This document shows positions 37,776-47,858 of a stretch of 64,000 nt of DNA, piece after piece. Made by a program: the position numbers and the translations under genes. How positions within the stretch are numbered: position 1 is the first letter of the stretch; each line of letters begins with the position of its first letter. Source of the DNA: Piscicola geometra (lineage: Eukaryota > Annelida > Clitellata > Hirudinida > Piscicolidae); the NCBI GenBank assembly GCA_943735955.1, contig OX030962.1, positions 4,226,239 through 4,290,238 of the forward strand. Direction: 5' to 3'. Under the pieces are notes generated by a model. The model saw only the letters and a program-made list of their open reading frames with translations. It did no database searches and was not told the origin of the DNA.

Positions 37776-38287
37776 AGTGGTGAGAAAATCACTTAAGTAC
37801 ATTTGGACCGATGAGGGAATATCTGGGACGGAAAGATGTAGGGTGCTTTTTGCGCCGAAAAAGCTTTCAAATCAAAGATCGGCAATTACAAAGACACCAG
37901 ATTTAATGGCTTGTTTCAAACTGCAGCTGAAATACTTTATCATCATGATGATTTTTTAGAAAGACTTAATAAATTAAACTTGAATTTAAAAAAATAATTC
38001 AACTATCTATAATAATAATAATTATAATAAACATTTCATTGATTGATATTAAAAGTTTCTCAGTTAAATGTATACAAGATGAGATCTCCACAGGATGAGT
38101 TCTCCTAAGACGAGGTCTCCGCATACCCTAGAAATGTCATGGATTTGTTCAATCCATTTGTGAAAGTTTGCTATTTAGACAAAAGAAACAAATTATACTT
38201 TTTTTTAAATCTAACTATATTCTTGAATATTGTGCGCATTTTTTAAATTCGAAAATAATTTATTCGTTTAGTATATAGATAATCATT
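37776..38287. other. AT-rich spacer, no gene seen
   Basis: A 60-codon frame at 37777 has no recognisable features. Short direct repeats of GATGAG(A/T)TCTCC at 38078-38120. Confidence 0.4.
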
Positions 38288-38347
38288 AGCCCATTTAGCC
38301 CATATAGCCTAGATGATATAGGAGCCATATAGCATGTTCACAGGGTA
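38288..38347 (-). mobile_element. Terminal fragment of the CCTATATGGG element
   Basis: The minus strand reads CCCTGTGAACATGCTATATG then GCTCC, like the ends at 31468 and 33275. It lies about 180 bp upstream of the LAPP-like gene's TATA box. Confidence 0.6.
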
Positions 38348-38529
38348 GAAACCGTGGTTCGATAATTCGGAGTGGAATGAGGCAGGTGCAGTTTTCTGTG
38401 TTCTTACTTTCGCTTTATCTCTAATCGAAAATCGACCTTAAGCTGAATTTGAATAAACAAATGAGAATATTCTGAAAAGATTGATTAATTCAACGTTTAA
38501 GATTTAATTTCGAATTAGTCCAAAACTAG

Positions 38530-38537
38530 TATATAAG
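38530..38537 (+). promoter_or_regulatory. TATA box of LAPP-like gene
   Basis: TATATAAG, 54 nt upstream of the ATG at 38591, identical to the TATA octamer of the hirudin-like gene. A short out-of-frame ATG (38542) lies between. Confidence 0.65.
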
Positions 38538-38590
38538 TCAGATGACTTTAGCCATGAAAAACTTCAGTTTTCCTCTCTCTCATTGTTCCA

Positions 38591-39283
38591 ATGAAGTGTC
38601 TGCTGGTTCTCCTTCTCTTCGGGTGTCTTGCGCAGTTGGAGGCTCAAGGTCAGTTATAGTTGTATGGCAGGTTACTGTGAAAAAAACCGAAAAATCCCAT
38701 GTAGAAAAACAATTTTTAAAGTCTACATTTTTTACATTGTTTTTTATGGAATAGCAAAAGGGTTAAAACCACCTACAATGCCGCGTTAAATATTTTCTAA
38801 CGCTCTGCTTTTTAAGTTAACGACTCGAATTTTAATTTAACAATCTGGTTAAGCCATCCGCGCTGACTTTTCAAAGTTTGCAAGTCTTTTATAGTGAAAA
38901 ATCATTTTCCAATCATTCTTTGTTCTTATTCTTAACCACCCTTCCATGAACAAAAGAATTTTCCATTATTATTTTTCCTAATTCTTATCCACCATTCCCC
39001 GGTGAAAAAAGAATTTAAAGTGGTTTACTTCAAGCACTCGACCGGAGGTGAAGGTTTATACCAAAAAATCAGCTCAGTTGAAGACTGCCAGCAAGAGTGC
39101 AGGAAGCGGAAATGTAGTGACTGCTATGCTGTCGATTGGGACTACTCGCGAGCGATCTACAAGTGTTATCTGCACAGTAAATCAAAGCCGCTAGTGGCGC
39201 ATGAATCGGCTAACCAATATGTGATGGACTGCCTTGGTGAAGACGAAACCACAACCGTTTATCAACCATTTGGACCCTATTGA
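38591..39283 (+). CDS. Secreted PAN/LAPP-saratin-like protein
   Basis: Two exons: 38591-38648 (phase 1) and 39012-39283; an alternative acceptor at 39020 also keeps frame. The 109-aa product starts with a signal peptide (MKCLLVLLLFGCLAQLEA). The mature part has six Cys (45, 49, 54, 57, 71, 93): VEDCQQECRKRKCSDCYAVD, IYKCYLH, YVMDCLGEDE. The x-D-C-x3-C ... C-x13-C ... D-C-x-G-(E/K)-D-E layout resembles leech antiplatelet protein and saratin, PAN/apple-type collagen-binding inhibitors of von Willebrand factor-dependent platelet adhesion. Length also fits those small single-domain proteins. Similarity was judged from memory of cysteine spacing; a generic PAN-domain protein is the main alternative. 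The acidic segment after Cys93 (GEDE) followed by TTTVYQPFGPY is its own. Confidence 0.68.
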
Positions 39284-39444
39284 TTCCACCATGAATATTA
39301 TGTGATCAAACATGACACTCAGTGGTGTTGGAATTCATGGTTGATTAATTTTAAGATTGATTGATTGATTGATTGACTAACTATAAATTAATTTGATTGC
39401 TAATTTACTTTAATTATTCATTACACATCTGTTTCAGTTCAGCA

Positions 39445-39450
39445 AATAAA
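39445..39450 (+). promoter_or_regulatory. Poly(A) signal, LAPP-like gene
   Basis: AATAAA about 160 nt downstream of the stop, followed by TGTTTG. A (GATT)n tract at 39355-39378 lies in the predicted 3'UTR. Confidence 0.6.
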
Positions 39451-39937
39451 ATGTTTGATTCTGCAAAGTTTTGAATTCATAGATAAATAAAAAAATCTTT
39501 AAAATAAGTTTGAGGCAGTTGATAAGAGGATTATTTAAATGTATGCACACAGTGTTCAATGCACAATACTAGCTGATATATATGTATAGATAGATATATA
39601 AAGATAGATCAATATATAGATGTATATACATGGATATGTGATCAGATATATTTCTATATATATAAGAGCATATATGCTCTTCAAAGGCTAATGCATAATT
39701 ATAATAATCTTGAAGGCTGGTGTTATCGCCTAGGTTGAGCATGCGTGCCTTCTTTGTGTACGTGCTAATTTGAAAATAATATGATTGGGCTGTTCTGAAA
39801 AAGTGGAACGGGTCTCACATGAGACTAAATTTCCCTTCTCGAGTTCTAAGCTGTAGCAGTTCACATGCTGACTCGTTGAAGGCTGCAAACTGAAGAGAAC
39901 GTTTCAAGTCTGAAGGAGCTGCCAGCAGACAACTGCA
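39451..39937. other. Spacer and 5' flank of phosphatase gene
   Basis: Contains a TATATA/GATA-rich microsatellite (39575-39680). No gene seen; the segment just before 39938 is presumed 5'UTR of the phosphatase. Confidence 0.5.
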
Positions 39938-40654
39938 ATGCCTCCGAAGGAAATGTTGCTGGTGTTTGACTTTGACCAGACGATCATCCACCAGGACTCT
40001 GACGAAGTGGTCACTGGCCTGCACCCGCTGCCCTCCTCCCTGCCCGAGCCCCTTCTCTTCCCCACCCACGTCGACTACATGGCCTCAGTCTTCCAGCTGC
40101 TGCACGCCTCAGGGGTCAGCAAGCTGGAGATTCTGAACGTCTTGGAAGGAATTCCTTTCACGCATGGCTTCCAAGACCTCTTCAGCTTCCTCTCTCGTCT
40201 CGACACCGAAGTGATCATCATTTCCGACAGCAACCAAGTCTTCATCGAACACTTCCTGACGCACCACCGCCTGCGACCGCTCTTCAGCACCCTCTTCACC
40301 AACGACAGCCACTTCGATCACCAGGAGCGCCTCCACCTGCGACACTTCCACCACCAGAGCAGCTGCTGTCTTAGCAGCTCGAACCTCTGCAAGGGACGCA
40401 TCCTTGACGAGTTTGTCGAGAAGAGGCGCAAGGAAGACGTCGAGTTCCGGAGGGTGGTGTACGTGGGTGACGGTAGCAACGACTACTGTCCATCTCTGCG
40501 TCTGTCGTCACGTGATGTGATCCTGCCGAGGAGGGATTATGACTTGGAGCGGATGCTGAGCGAGGGAGGAGCCGAGGTGAAGGCTGCAGTGCTGCCCTGG
40601 CTCGATGGATTCGACATCGTCAGACACCTCAAGCTGCTCTTGTGCGCCTCTTGA
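39938..40654 (+). CDS. PHOSPHO2: PHOSPHO1/2-type HAD phosphatase
   Basis: Single-exon 238-aa member of the HAD superfamily, PHOSPHO branch; relatives hydrolyse phosphocholine/phosphoethanolamine (PHOSPHO1) or pyridoxal-5'-phosphate (PHOSPHO2). Motif I is VFDFDQTI with nucleophile Asp11 and acid/base Asp13, followed by the family-typical HQDSDEVV. Motif II is ISDSN (Ser96-Asn99). The motif III lysine is probably Lys152 in LCKG, and motif IV is VGDGSNDYCP (Gly177-Asp182). The length matches the family (about 240-270 aa). No signal peptide, so cytosolic. The frame is GC-richer than its surroundings and has no intron, unlike every other conserved gene here; this could be a retrocopy or a naturally intronless gene. 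Which paralogue (1 or 2) is uncertain. Confidence 0.9.
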   Translation: MPPKEMLLVFDFDQTIIHQDSDEVVTGLHPLPSSLPEPLLFPTHVDYMASVFQLLHASGVSKLEILNVLEGIPFTHGFQDLFSFLSRLDTEVIIISDSNQVFIEHFLTHHRLRPLFSTLFTNDSHFDHQERLHLRHFHHQSSCCLSSSNLCKGRILDEFVEKRRKEDVEFRRVVYVGDGSNDYCPSLRLSSRDVILPRRDYDLERMLSEGGAEVKAAVLPWLDGFDIVRHLKLLLCAS

Positions 40655-40675
40655 GAAGCTGCTGTGGTGGTGGGA

Positions 40676-40805
40676 CGTGGAGGGAAGGAAGGGAGGGAGG
40701 AGCGAGAGAGGAAAAGAGGAGTGAGTGAAAGAAGGGAGGAAGGAAGAAAGAGAGAGGGGAAAGGAGGGAGGAAGAGAGGGAGAAGGAAAAGGAGAAAGGG
40801 AGAAA
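40676..40805 (+). repeat. GGGAGGAAGG homopurine tract
   Basis: A/G-only low-complexity sequence in the phosphatase 3'UTR. Confidence 0.85.
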
Positions 40806-40943
40806 TGGAATGAGGCCTCTAATGCATTGAAGTTTTTAAAATTGTAGTAAAAGTTGTGAATTTAGTTCTTTCAAGTTGCATATATTGAAAACTGTTTTAA
40901 ACGATTTACTCGATTAACGATTAACAACTTTATCCTCGCTTCA

Positions 40944-40949
40944 ATAAAT
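40944..40949 (+). promoter_or_regulatory. Candidate poly(A) signal, phosphatase
   Basis: AATAAA about 290 nt after the stop at 40654. Confidence 0.5.
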
Positions 40950-41310
40950 CATTCAAAATTTTATCACGCTCAAGCTCTTAAATGGTTGTTTCGTGCCTCT
41001 TGAGTAATCAGAAGTCTAAAAGTGTGCCGTTTGCCAGATATTTAGGGGTATTCTTATTTCTCTTCCCATATTGTGCAGGGATTCTATAGAGCATCAACGC
41101 TCTTCAACAAGATCATTGAACAACAAATACCAAATAAGAAGAAATGTATATAAATTTGAAAAAATAAAAGATGAAAAAACTGTTAACTGAAGAGCGACTT
41201 AGTAAGCGTTGAAAGGTTCTAGAAACTTGCTTGTGGTCACTGCTACTGACGACAACTTCGAAATTAGTTGCATAGTTGCAGGCAAGAACAAATATATGCG
41301 CAAATCTTGG
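40950..41310. other. Intergenic, no gene seen
   Basis: AT-rich, no feature beyond another AATAAA near 41164. Confidence 0.4.
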
Positions 41311-41560
41311 GAGGGGGAGGAGTCCTACCCAGCATGGACGATCTTGGGGAGGTTCTAGGGTCCGAACTATTAAGTAAAGAAAGAATAGTTTAGTTTTAGA
41401 CAGCTTTCACTATGAATACACATACTCACACTATTACTACACAAACATTTTGTTTTATGCAATGGTTGACGATTATGCTCGTATCAAAACAAGAGTTTTT
41501 TTTTTAATTATTGAAAAAAGTGGGAGACCCACATTAAGGCGGACCCCATGACCAGTTCAG
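41311..41560. mobile_element. hAT-like remnant (33893 family)
   Basis: GGGAGGGGGAGGAGTCCTAC, GACGATCTTGGGGAGGTTCT, AGGGTCCG at the left and AAAAAGTGGGAGACCCACAT, AAGGCGGACCCC at the right, with ACACATACTCACACTATTAC shared with 34682-34702 inside the 33893 element. Confidence 0.6.
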
Positions 41561-41585
41561 CAGAATGGGACTTGAAAGCATAAAG

Positions 41586-41775
41586 CGAGCGGGTTGGCTT
41601 AGATGGTAAGTCGTTGGGCCTGCAACTTAAAGGTCGCCAGCTCGAATCCTTGTTGACCCAGCCGTGAGCTATCTCTATATACCTGTAACATATGATGCGA
41701 TGTTTCACGACTTATGTCGCGTGAGTGGCGCCTCAGTTGCGTGCCTTGGCGCACTGTAAATCGCATTATTAATAC
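41586..41775 (+). mobile_element. tRNA-derived SINE, second family
   Basis: GCGAGCGGGTTGGCTTAGAT, GGTAAGTCGT, box B GCCAGCTCGAATCC (41636-41649), then ATATGATGCGATGTTTCACG and GCGCCTCAGTTGCGTGCCTT. The head looks tRNA-like but lacks a foldable complete cloverleaf by eye, so it is not a functional tRNA gene. Confidence 0.8.
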
Positions 41776-42170
41776 GTTTCTAACCCTCTCTAAGCTCACC
41801 GTAGTTGGAAGAAGGTGAATGTTGGCAGATATTTTGACCAGATTGTGAGTGATGTTGTACATTTTTTTCTAAATTTGTGTAGTTTTTCGTTGTACAGCTT
41901 CATGGACTTTTTAAAATGAAGAATTCCAGGAATTGCTTCGAGCTGTGTAATGATTTTTACCGTCTCATGAGGTCTACGTGTACTTAATCATTGGCCGTAC
42001 AAGAGCTTTGTAGGATTGAGCTTTCACCTCAGTCAGACATCTGCTGATACTTCTTCTCGGGAAAGATAGAAGGTTGATGGCATTCTTAGAAACATTGTAA
42101 GCCTTTCTGTTACCGAGAAGCCTCTTATGCATCACAACCTCTTAGTATTTGCAACTGGTGACGTTGGTGA
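41776..42170 (-). mobile_element. LINE fragment (RT thumb and C-terminus)
   Basis: The minus strand encodes KAYNVSKNAINLLSFPRRSI, SRCLTEVKAQSYKALVRPMI, KYT, then stops and frameshifts, then MYNITHNLVKISANIHLLPT. This is the order found downstream of the RT palm in CR1-like LINEs. Degenerate. Confidence 0.75.
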
Positions 42171-42381
42171 ATGCGGAAGCAAATTCATAAGGAAACTTTT
42201 TTTATAGGTTTGATGGCAACTTTTCTTAAACTTGTGGGGGTCCAACAGGAGTTTTCTGAGCTCTTGAGCCGTGGCGCAACCAGCAAAAACTTTAGGGGAA
42301 GAAGAGGGCTCAAGGAAGAAAAGAGAAAGTTTGTGAAATTATTTAAATCAAAATACTAGTTATAATTAATGAAGAATTAAA

Positions 42382-43010
42382 GATACACTGTGGGCCAAAA
42401 AAACATGCCCCTGTATATTTGTCTATAACTTTGGCAAATATTAACCAATTCTCAATTTCTTTTCACTTTTTTACTCAAAAGGAAATGAGAAATAAGATTT
42501 CACAATGTTTATATCGATTTCTTCAATATGCAGTACTTTTATCTAAAAAAACTCGAAAAAGTGTAAAATTAGCAAAAACAGTTTTATAAAACACATAAAA
42601 GTATGTGTACTTTTTTAAATAATAAAAAAAACTTTTTAATTTAATTTTTACTTTTTATATTTATTTTATAAAATTTGCCTCTATTTCGAACGCATTCAAC
42701 TTTCAGCCAGTCGGTAATGGTTTCTGTCAGCGTGTCAAAGCTTGGCTGAACGCATCTGATTTTTGTTGCGGCTTGAGTTAAAATCAAGGGCACATATTCC
42801 ATAGATGTGCTGTTGAGAGAAAGGCTACTGTCTGTGGTAAGGGACTTCTTCTTTCAGCAAGATGGTGCGTCAGCACACCGGGCGCGTCAGACAGCCAGAT
42901 TATTAAAGCAAGAGACACATGCATTCATTTCCCTAAATCTGTGGTCTGCAAACAATCCAGATCTTGAACCGAGCCACCTATACAATACAATACGACGACG
43001 AATATTCTGA
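42382..43010 (+). mobile_element. Mariner/Tc1 remnant
   Basis: The left terminus ATACACTGTGGGCCAAAAAA is shared with 19650-19783. 42835-42965 encodes FFFQQDGASAHRARQT and LWSANNPDLEP, the second and third catalytic-Asp region of mariner-like DDE transposases. The rest of the transposase and the right terminus are missing. Confidence 0.8.
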
Positions 43011-43075
43011 GCGCTCTTGAATTTGAAGAAAGAGCGCTATAGAAATTTATTTGATTGATTATTTGATTGAACGTG
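42985..43075 (+). mobile_element. LINE 3'-tail fragment
   Basis: GCGCTCTTGAATTTGAAGAA, AGAGCGCTATAGAAATTTAT, TTGATTGATT: last about 80 bp of the LINE family at 62874-63435, 5'-truncated into the mariner remnant. Confidence 0.75.
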
Positions 43076-43625
43076 GCGTAAATCCGGACGAGCTTCAAGA
43101 CCACCTATGATATAAGAGTCTTATAAGATTTTTTGGTGAAAAACGATTTCTTGATGGTCTGTCTGAATAAAAATGGAAAATCTAATGCACAATTATTTTT
43201 CGTGGGCTGCCATCAAAGAGAACTTAGATTATTCCGCATGGAATAAATCTTCATAGCATAAATGATATTTCAATGATTATATGACAGAAGACTGTCTATA
43301 GACTAATGTAGAGACTCTACAGTGCCTATGGTCTACTCTACATTGTAGAGTAGACCATAGGCGCCGACTTGTTTGAAATATTGGAGGGGAGAGGGTCCAA
43401 GCCACCTAATTATGTATTATATTAAATGATTATACTGTTAATTATAATACATATATAGAGAAAGAAGTAACTTAATGTTGCCTAAGAATACTGAAACACG
43501 TGCATTTTTACTGTTTTACTTCTTTAAATGTTTTATTTCAGTACTTATATATTTATATAAGTAAATAAAATATAATATAAAATGAAACTTTCAAAAAATT
43601 AAAGAAATAAAAATACAAAAACTTA
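43076..43625. other. Spacer with a perfect hairpin
   Basis: At 43324-43362 two perfect 19-bp inverted arms (GCCTATGGTCTACTCTACA and its complement) flank one T. The right arm runs into TAGGCGCCGACTTG, a hAT-like terminus motif. No gene. Confidence 0.6.
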
Positions 43626-43634
43626 TTGTTTTTA

Positions 43635-43924
<290 letters not shown>

Positions 43925-43999
43925 TACTAAATATTACTATATGTATATGGTTTTTAGTGATTTATAATACATTTTCACTTTTCAAATTATTTTTTCCCA

Positions 44000-44290
44000 T
44001 TTTCGGCCCCTAAATTTTCATCATTGAGAACTACCACATCAGCGAGATGATCCAAAAACGCCACCTCACACCCACTGGCCACTGTCGTCGCATGCCGCAG
44101 ATGAAGCTGTGCCCCGTTACTTATTCCACGAGTGTAAGATGAAAGCACGAAAACACTCTGGCAGACCAGGGATGTCACATCGACAACAAATCTCGTCTCA
44201 AATGATCCGGGCAGCATCCGCATCAAGTCGACTGTTGACTGGAGAATTCATTTCGTCGTGCCGCCGAGAAAGAAGTCTTTTGAACTCCTG
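44000..44290 (+). mobile_element. LINE C-terminal fragment, frameshifted
   Basis: One frame gives ISEMIQKRHLTPTGHCRRMP, and after a shift at about 44105 another gives VPRYLFHECKMKARKHSGRP, reproducing the 'R-L-x-W-x-G-H-x-x-R-M ... R-x-x-G-R-P' C-terminal motif of LINE polyproteins. It is followed by (ATG)n at 44305-44363. Confidence 0.65.
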
Positions 44291-44303
44291 ACTGAGCCCA
44301 CTC

Positions 44304-44304
<1 letters not shown>

Positions 44305-44363
<59 letters not shown>
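44305..44363 (+). repeat. (GAT)n microsatellite
   Basis: About 19 perfect GAT triplets, possibly the LINE 3' tail of the element at 44000. Confidence 0.95.
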
Positions 44364-44699
44364 AGTGAACATTTTAAAGAGGGGAAAAAGTTGCTGTTAA
44401 AAGGAGTCTAAATTGTGTTACTGATATTGAGCTTCTACAACTCTTTCTTGTTCCAATTTTATTTTTAATCAAGTTTTATAAAACATTTTTTGTGGATTAA
44501 GAATAATTTATTACCATCCAAATTAAAATATAGTTGTTACAATGTGAATTGTAAAAAAATTATTTTAAAAGAAATAGCTTTGGTAAAGTCAATTCGTCGT
44601 GCCGCGGAAAAGAAACCTCCTGACCTCTTATCTGCGTCTGCTCGAATCAAAGCGGAAGACTGGAAGAACGATTGAGAGTCCCGCGCAACAAGTGTCAAG
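44364..44699 (+). other. Spacer with diverged copy of 44245-44305
   Basis: CAATTCGTCGTGCCGCGGAA and the following about 50 bp resemble ATTTCGTCGTGCCGCCGAG at 44250, suggesting a duplicated LINE 3' segment. No gene. Confidence 0.4.
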
Positions 44700-46385
44700 G
44701 CATGATTAGTGGGGGGGGGGCGATGGAGGAGTGAGGCATGATTAGTGGGAGGAGGATCGAGGAGTGAGACATGATTAGTGGGAGGAAGATGGAGGAGTGA
44801 GGCATGATTAGTGGGAGGGCAATGGAGGAGTGAGGCATGATTAGTGGGAGGGCGATGGAGGAGTGAGGCATGATTAGTGGGAGGACGATGGAGGAGTGAG
44901 GCATGATTAGTGGGAGGACGATGGAGGAGTGAGGCATGATTAGTGGGAAGGCGATGGAGGAGTGAGGCATGATTAGTGGGAGGAAGATGGAGGAGTGAGG
45001 CATGATTAGTGGGAGGGCAATGGAGGAGTGAGGCATGATTAGTGGGAGGATGATGGAGGAGTGAGGCATGATTAGTGGGAGGATGAGGGAGGAGTGAGAC
45101 ATGATTAGTGGGAGGAAGATGGAGGAGTGAGGCATGATTAGTGGGAGGGCAATGGAGGAGTGAGGCTTGATTAGTGGGAGGGTGATGGAGGAGTGAGGCA
45201 TGATTAGTGGGAGGATGATGGAGGAGTGAGACATGATTAGTGGGAGGACGATGGAGGAGTGAGGCATGATTAGTGGGAAGGCGATGGAGGAGTGAGGCAT
45301 GATTAGTGGGAGGAAGATGGAGGAGTGAGGCATGATTAGTGGGAGGGCGATGGAGGAGTGAGGCATGATTAGTGGGAAGATGATGGAGGAGTGAGACATG
45401 ATTAGTGGGAGGACGATGGAGGAGTGAGGCATGATTAGTGGGAGGATGATGGAGGAGTGAGGCATGATTAGTGGGAGGACGATGGAGGAGTGAGGCATGA
45501 TTAGTGGGAGGATGATGGAGGAGTGAGACATGATTAGTGGGAGAACGATGGAGGAGTGAGGCATGATTAGTGAGAGGACGATGGAGGAGTGAGGCATGAT
45601 TAGTGGGAGGGCGATGGAGGAGTGAGGCATGATTAGTGGGAGGACGATGGAGGAGTGAGGCATGATTAGTGGGAGGATGATGGAGGAGTGAGACATGATT
45701 AGTGGGAGGACGATGGAGGAGTGAGGCATGATTAGTGGGAGGACGATGGAGGAGTGAGGCATGATTAGTGGGAGGGCGATGGAGGAGTGAGGCATGATTA
45801 TTGGGAGGACGATGGAGGAGTGAGGCATGATTAGTGGGAGGGCGATGGAGGAGTGAGGCATGATTAGTGGGAGGACGATGGAGGAGTGAGGCATGATTAG
45901 TGGGAGGACGATGGAGGAGTGAGGCATGATTAGTGGGAGGGCGATGGAGGAGTGAGGCATGATTAGTGGGAGGACGATGGAGGAGTGAGGCATGATTAGT
46001 GGGAGGACGATGGAGGAGTGAGGCATGATTAGTGGGAGGGCGATGGAGGAGTGAGGCATGATTAGTGGGAGGACGATGGAGGAGTGAGGCATGATTAGTG
46101 GGAGGGCGATGGAGGAGTGAGGCATGATTAGTGGGAGGACGATGGAGGAGTGAGGCATGATTAGTGGGAGGGCGATGGAGGAGTGAGGCATGATTAGTGG
46201 GAGGACGATGGAGGAGTGAGGCATGATTAGTGGGAGGGCGATGGAGGAGTGAGGCATGATTAGTGGGAGGGCGATGGAGGAGTGAGGCATGATTAGTGGG
46301 AGGAAGATGGAGGAGTGAGGCATGATTAGTGGGAGGATGATGGAGGAGTGAGGCATGATTAGTGGGAGGACGATGGAGGGAAGAG
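44700..46385 (-). repeat. 33-bp minisatellite, ~51 copies
   Basis: Unit GGCATGATTAGTGGGAGGAC + GATGGAGGAGTGA with a few recurring variants (GGC/GAC, GACGAT/GATGAT/GGCGAT/GAAGAT). Because 33 is divisible by three, the minus strand stays open for 564 codons as an 11-residue repeat (MPHSSIVLPLI). No start context, splice structure or known domain; treated as non-coding. Confidence 0.95.
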
Positions 46386-46534
46386 ACACGACGATGTTTG
46401 CGCCAAATGCAAGAGCAGCACAGCAGCAGAGTGTGGTGGCAGTGAAGGGAAGAAGACCGCTAACACCAGTGCTTGAATGCTTTTAATGTCGCATGAGGTG
46501 TACAAGATTAGGATGAAGCTCTAATCACGTCGTT

Positions 46535-46600
<66 letters not shown>

Positions 46601-46801
46601 GCTATCATTATCATCATTACTTTATAACGACTCACTAAAGAATAATCTGGAGATAGTGGCTGTTGACGCAGTCATAACAATAACAATCGAATGAAATAAT
46701 AAATAAAAACTCCCATAATATGAATAAAAACAATCGCCATAATAGGAACAACAAGAAGAAGAAGAAGAACATACTAATAAGAACATTACTCGAAAGAACA
46801 A
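46386..46801. other. Spacer with (ATC)n at 46535-46618
   Basis: A CATCAT microsatellite and A-rich sequence. No gene seen. Confidence 0.6.
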
Positions 46802-47120
46802 GTGGGAAGGGAAGGGAAGGGAAGGGAAGGGAAGGGAAGGGAAGGGAAGGGAAGGGAAGGGAAGGGAAGGGAAGGGAAGGGAAGGGAAGGGAAGGGAAGG
46901 GAAGGGAAGGGAAGGGAAGGGAAGGGAAGGGAAGGGAAGGGAAGGGAAGGGAAGGGAAGGGAAGGGAAGGGAAGGGAAGGGAAGGGAAGGGAAGGGAAGG
47001 GAAGGGAAGGGAAGAAAAGGGAAGGGAAGGGAAGGGAAGGGAAGGGAAGGGAAGGGAAGGGAAGGGAAGGGAAGGGAAGGGAAGGGAAGGGAAGGGAAGG
47101 GAAGGGAAGGGAAGGGAGGA
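46802..47120 (+). repeat. (GGGAA)n pentanucleotide array
   Basis: About 63 copies with a single GAAAA interruption. A homopurine plus strand. Confidence 0.99.
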
Positions 47121-47858
47121 AGGAAGGAAGAGAAGAAGGGAGGAAAGAAGGAAAAGAGGAAGGAAGGGAAGGGAGGAAGGAAAGAAGGCACGTCAGTGGA
47201 GAAGGCGTTCATCAGTCCGTGTTGAAACTCTCGCTCAGCTTCGTGTTGAGCGTTAAAAGAAAGGTAGAATAAAATGACGCCTGATATCATCATCATCATC
47301 GCCATCATCATCTTCATCATCATTTTCGCCACCATCATCTTCAATGTCATTAACATCATCATCAATGTCATTAACAGCATCATTATCATCATAGGATGAG
47401 TGTTATAAAGCGGACCTTATAATATAGATTTTAAAAGAGTGTTTAAGATTAAAGTGTTAAATATAGTTCGAGTCAAATTATATTTCTGAGAGCTCGTCAT
47501 CATCACCATCATCATCATCATCATCACCATCATCATCACCATCATCATCACCATCATCATCTCCATCATCATCTCGATCACCACCACCATCATCATCATC
47601 ATCATCTACAATGACACTGACCAAGAATGCAGAATTAATGCATGCACGAATGTAGGAAGAAAGGCTGAATGAATAGATGAACAATGCATGATTGTACAAG
47701 AAGTACGGAAAATGGAAATAATTATAGATGGATGGAGGAACGGATAGATGGATGGAGGAACGGATAGATGGATGGAGGAACGGATAGATGGATGGAGGAA
47801 CGGATAGTTGGATGGAGGAACGGATAGTTGGATGGAGGAGTGCTTGGATGCAAGTGGG
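47121..47858. repeat. Triplet and 20-bp repeats downstream of CRTC
   Basis: (ATC)n at 47285-47395 and 47495-47612, and six copies of GATAGATGGATGGAGGAACG at 47725-47840. This is 3' flank or 3'UTR of the CRTC gene (minus strand). No other gene. Confidence 0.8.

Noticed and set aside
41586..41665. Possible functional tRNA gene (A and B boxes present)
   Set aside because: The head is followed by a SINE body shared by dispersed copies, and no complete cloverleaf with paired acceptor stem could be drawn.
44695..46389. 564-codon minus-strand frame with an 11-residue repeat (possible repetitive structural protein)
   Set aside because: The 33-bp unit is divisible by three, so open frames are automatic. 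Variants include both synonymous and non-synonymous changes with no bias visible by eye, and there is no signal peptide or flanking exon.
46720..47392. Gly-Arg-Glu-Lys or Pro-Ser-Leu repeat proteins
   Set aside because: Translations of the (GGGAA)n array on either strand.
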